64,000 nucleotides of DNA from Pseudomonas sp. SID14000 (GTDB lineage: Bacteria > Pseudomonadota > Gammaproteobacteria > Pseudomonadales > Pseudomonadaceae). Below are positions 62,743-64,000 of this stretch, piece by piece (the stretch's first letter is position 1; the number at the start of each line of letters is the position of its first letter). Both the position numbers and the translations under genes were made by a program. The notes under the pieces are model-generated. The model had not been told where the DNA came from. It worked only from the letters and a program-made list of their open reading frames with translations, and did no database searches. The DNA lies in the NCBI RefSeq assembly GCF_002165135.1, contig NZ_NFZQ01000003.1, positions 186,001 to 250,000 of the forward strand, given 5' to 3'.

Positions 62743-63639
62743 GTGATCAAGAAAGACCTCGCCCTGCAGTTGGCCCCTCGCGTCATCGAGATGATCCGCA
62801 CCCGGTCGATGAAGGCCGGCGAGCCATTGCGCGAGCAGACCTTCGCCCAAGCCTTCGATGTCTCCCGCTCCCCGATTCGCAGGGTATTTGCCCTGCTTGC
62901 CGAGTGGAACATCGCGGTGCAGGAGCCCAATCGCGGCTATTTTTTGAAACAGGACGCCGGGCAGATCCAGGAAACCACCCCCACCTGCGACCCGTTCGAA
63001 GACTTCTACCTGCGCGTGGTGGACGACATACTCAGCGGGGAAATCCCTGCCGAGTTCTTTGAGGCCCAATTACTGCGACGCTACTCCGTGCCCCGCGGGC
63101 AACTGCTCAAGGTCCTCAACCGGCTGGCAAGCGAAGCCATGGTCGAGCGCAAGCCCGGACAAGGCTGGAGCCTCAACGAATTCGTACACAACGCCCAGAC
63201 CCACATCCAGAGCTACCGCTTCCGCATGGCCATCGAGCCGGCCGCACTGCGCGAGCCGGACTACAAGGTCAACCAGGCCGCATTTGCCAAGGCAAGGGCG
63301 CAACAGCAGGCCATGCTCGACGGCGAAATTCACACGCTGTCACGTGCCCAACTGTTCGAAATTGGCGCCCGGTTTCACGAAATGATCGTGGAATGCTCGG
63401 GCAACCTCTTCTTCATCGATGCCATACGCAGGCAAAACCAGCTCAGACGCTTCATGAGTTACAAAGCCAACGTCGACCGCAGTCGCCTGAGGACGCAATG
63501 CCTGGAGCATCTGCACCTGCTCGACTTGATCGAGTCCGGTCGGCGCGAGGAAGCCGCTCAATTTCTCTGGAAGCACCTGGACGAAGTCGGCCGGCTCAAG
63601 ACCCGTCAGGATGCCTTGCAGGAAAGCCAGCAGGCGTAA
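62743..63639 (+). CDS. GntR family regulator with two winged-helix segments and an FCD domain
   Basis: A 298-residue protein, about 60-70 longer than normal FCD-type GntR regulators. Residues 1-70 form a GntR winged helix (LALQLAPRVIEMIRTRSMKAGEPLREQTFAQAFDVSRSPIRRVFALL). Residues about 86-148 look like a second one (YLRVVDDILSGEIPAEFFEAQLLRRYSVPRGQLLKVLNRLASEAMVERKPGQGWSL). The FCD effector part fills the rest, with RFRMAIEPAAL and FHEMIVECSGN (metal-site residues). It is divergent from the OtnI-like gene and likely controls it. Confidence 0.83.
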   Translation: MIKKDLALQLAPRVIEMIRTRSMKAGEPLREQTFAQAFDVSRSPIRRVFALLAEWNIAVQEPNRGYFLKQDAGQIQETTPTCDPFEDFYLRVVDDILSGEIPAEFFEAQLLRRYSVPRGQLLKVLNRLASEAMVERKPGQGWSLNEFVHNAQTHIQSYRFRMAIEPAALREPDYKVNQAAFAKARAQQQAMLDGEIHTLSRAQLFEIGARFHEMIVECSGNLFFIDAIRRQNQLRRFMSYKANVDRSRLRTQCLEHLHLLDLIESGRREEAAQFLWKHLDEVGRLKTRQDALQESQQA

Positions 63640-63850
63640 CCCATTCCTCCACCTTCCTTTCATTACCCGCGCGCCAGATCAGAGGGGCAGCTTAGCTATT
63701 GCACCCAATTCACACAAGATACAAAACAATACCTGAAAACCAGCAGCGGAAGTAAATTTAGCGTCACTTATTGTATTTCATTGCAACAACAAGCAATTAT
63801 TCGCATCGATCGGATGCACTGGGGCACCGAATCACACAGGGATGATTGCA
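63640..63850. other. 211-bp gap before the PQQ dehydrogenase gene
   Basis: AT-rich and no gene seen. It should hold the promoter of the dehydrogenase; no clear -35/-10 pair was found. Confidence 0.55.
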
Positions 63851-64000
63851 ATGGATCAAGGAATGTTGGCTAAAGGGACGAGGATCTCGAGCCTACTGTT
63901 CGGGGTGTACACGATTCTGCTGGCCCTGCTTGGCCTGATGCTGGCCTGCCAGGGAGGCGTGCTGGTCAGTGCCGCCAGCTCGCCTTACTACGCGATGATG
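63851..64000 (+). CDS. Membrane PQQ-dependent dehydrogenase, glucose/quinate/shikimate family (5' part only)
   Basis: The first 50 codons of a gene cut by the window end. They encode a basic start followed by a hydrophobic pair (SSLLFGVYTILLALLGLMLACQGGVLVSAASSPYYAMM), the typical N-terminal membrane anchor of Gcd/QuiA enzymes with the L-G-x-SPYY phrase. These pass electrons from glucose, quinate or shikimate to ubiquinone in the periplasm. A GGGAT site is 8 nt upstream. The first 50 residues cannot tell the substrate; quinate would link to the pca genes in this window. Confidence 0.65.
   Translation, partial: MDQGMLAKGTRISSLLFGVYTILLALLGLMLACQGGVLVSAASSPYYAMM

Overview
The window reads as chromosomal DNA of a Pseudomonas, most likely the Pseudomonas putida group. 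The evidence is a complete ttgR-ttgABC solvent/drug efflux locus with its operator, a TurA/MvaT-type xenogeneic silencer, XenB, an McpG-like chemoreceptor, a PcaR-controlled protocatechuate cluster, uniformly high GC, and about seventeen copies of two P. putida-type REP palindrome families in gene gaps. I see no rRNA, tRNA, CRISPR array, prophage or insertion sequence.

Layout. 1-9.7 kb: small metabolic genes with their own regulators (ABM monooxygenase/AraC, an AruI-like ThDP enzyme/LysR, an MBL-fold protein/LysR, oxaloacetate decarboxylase, a DHA2 exporter). 9.9-18.2 kb: ttgR and ttgABC around a shared operator, then an OprD-family porin and a LysR gene with an internal deletion. 19.6-28.0 kb: the beta-ketoadipate branch, read leftwards as pcaR, pcaK, catI-catJ, pcaF, pcaB, pcaD, pcaC. 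PcaR boxes lie at pcaI/catI and pcaR, with a weaker one before pcaK. The CoA-transferase is the long CatIJ/glutaconate type and pcaT is absent. 28.5-43 kb: Pit phosphate transporter, HerA-like ATPase, chemoreceptor, a glycosyltransferase/deacetylase/membrane-protein operon, purU, turA, sbcB, a PilZ protein, a lipoprotein and pykA.

43-60.5 kb: ferredoxin-reductase fusion, class I fumarase, an amidohydrolase/GNAT pair, DJ-1 protein, a serine hydrolase-YceI-ClsB-like cluster, olsBA for ornithine lipids with a possible Pho box, acpH, an ArsR-xenB pair, a coiled-coil membrane protein, a sugar-nucleotide-type dehydrogenase, and argP/argO. 60.6-64 kb: a 272-bp giant hairpin, sodB, an OtnI-like isomerase divergent from a GntR regulator with two winged-helix segments, and the first 50 codons of a membrane PQQ dehydrogenase cut by the window end.

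How the parts connect. PcaK imports aromatic acids such as 4-hydroxybenzoate and protocatechuate. PcaB, PcaC and PcaD convert carboxymuconate to beta-ketoadipate, and CatIJ and PcaF split it to succinyl-CoA and acetyl-CoA, which fumarase and pyruvate kinase handle further. TtgABC and the porin control entry and exit of the same sort of compounds. The features most worth a second look are the giant hairpin at 60.6-60.9 kb, the orphan plus-strand terminator near pcaR, the double-winged-helix GntR with its dyad, the perfect 25-bp palindrome near 0.43 kb and the NtrC-like palindrome at 8.0 kb.
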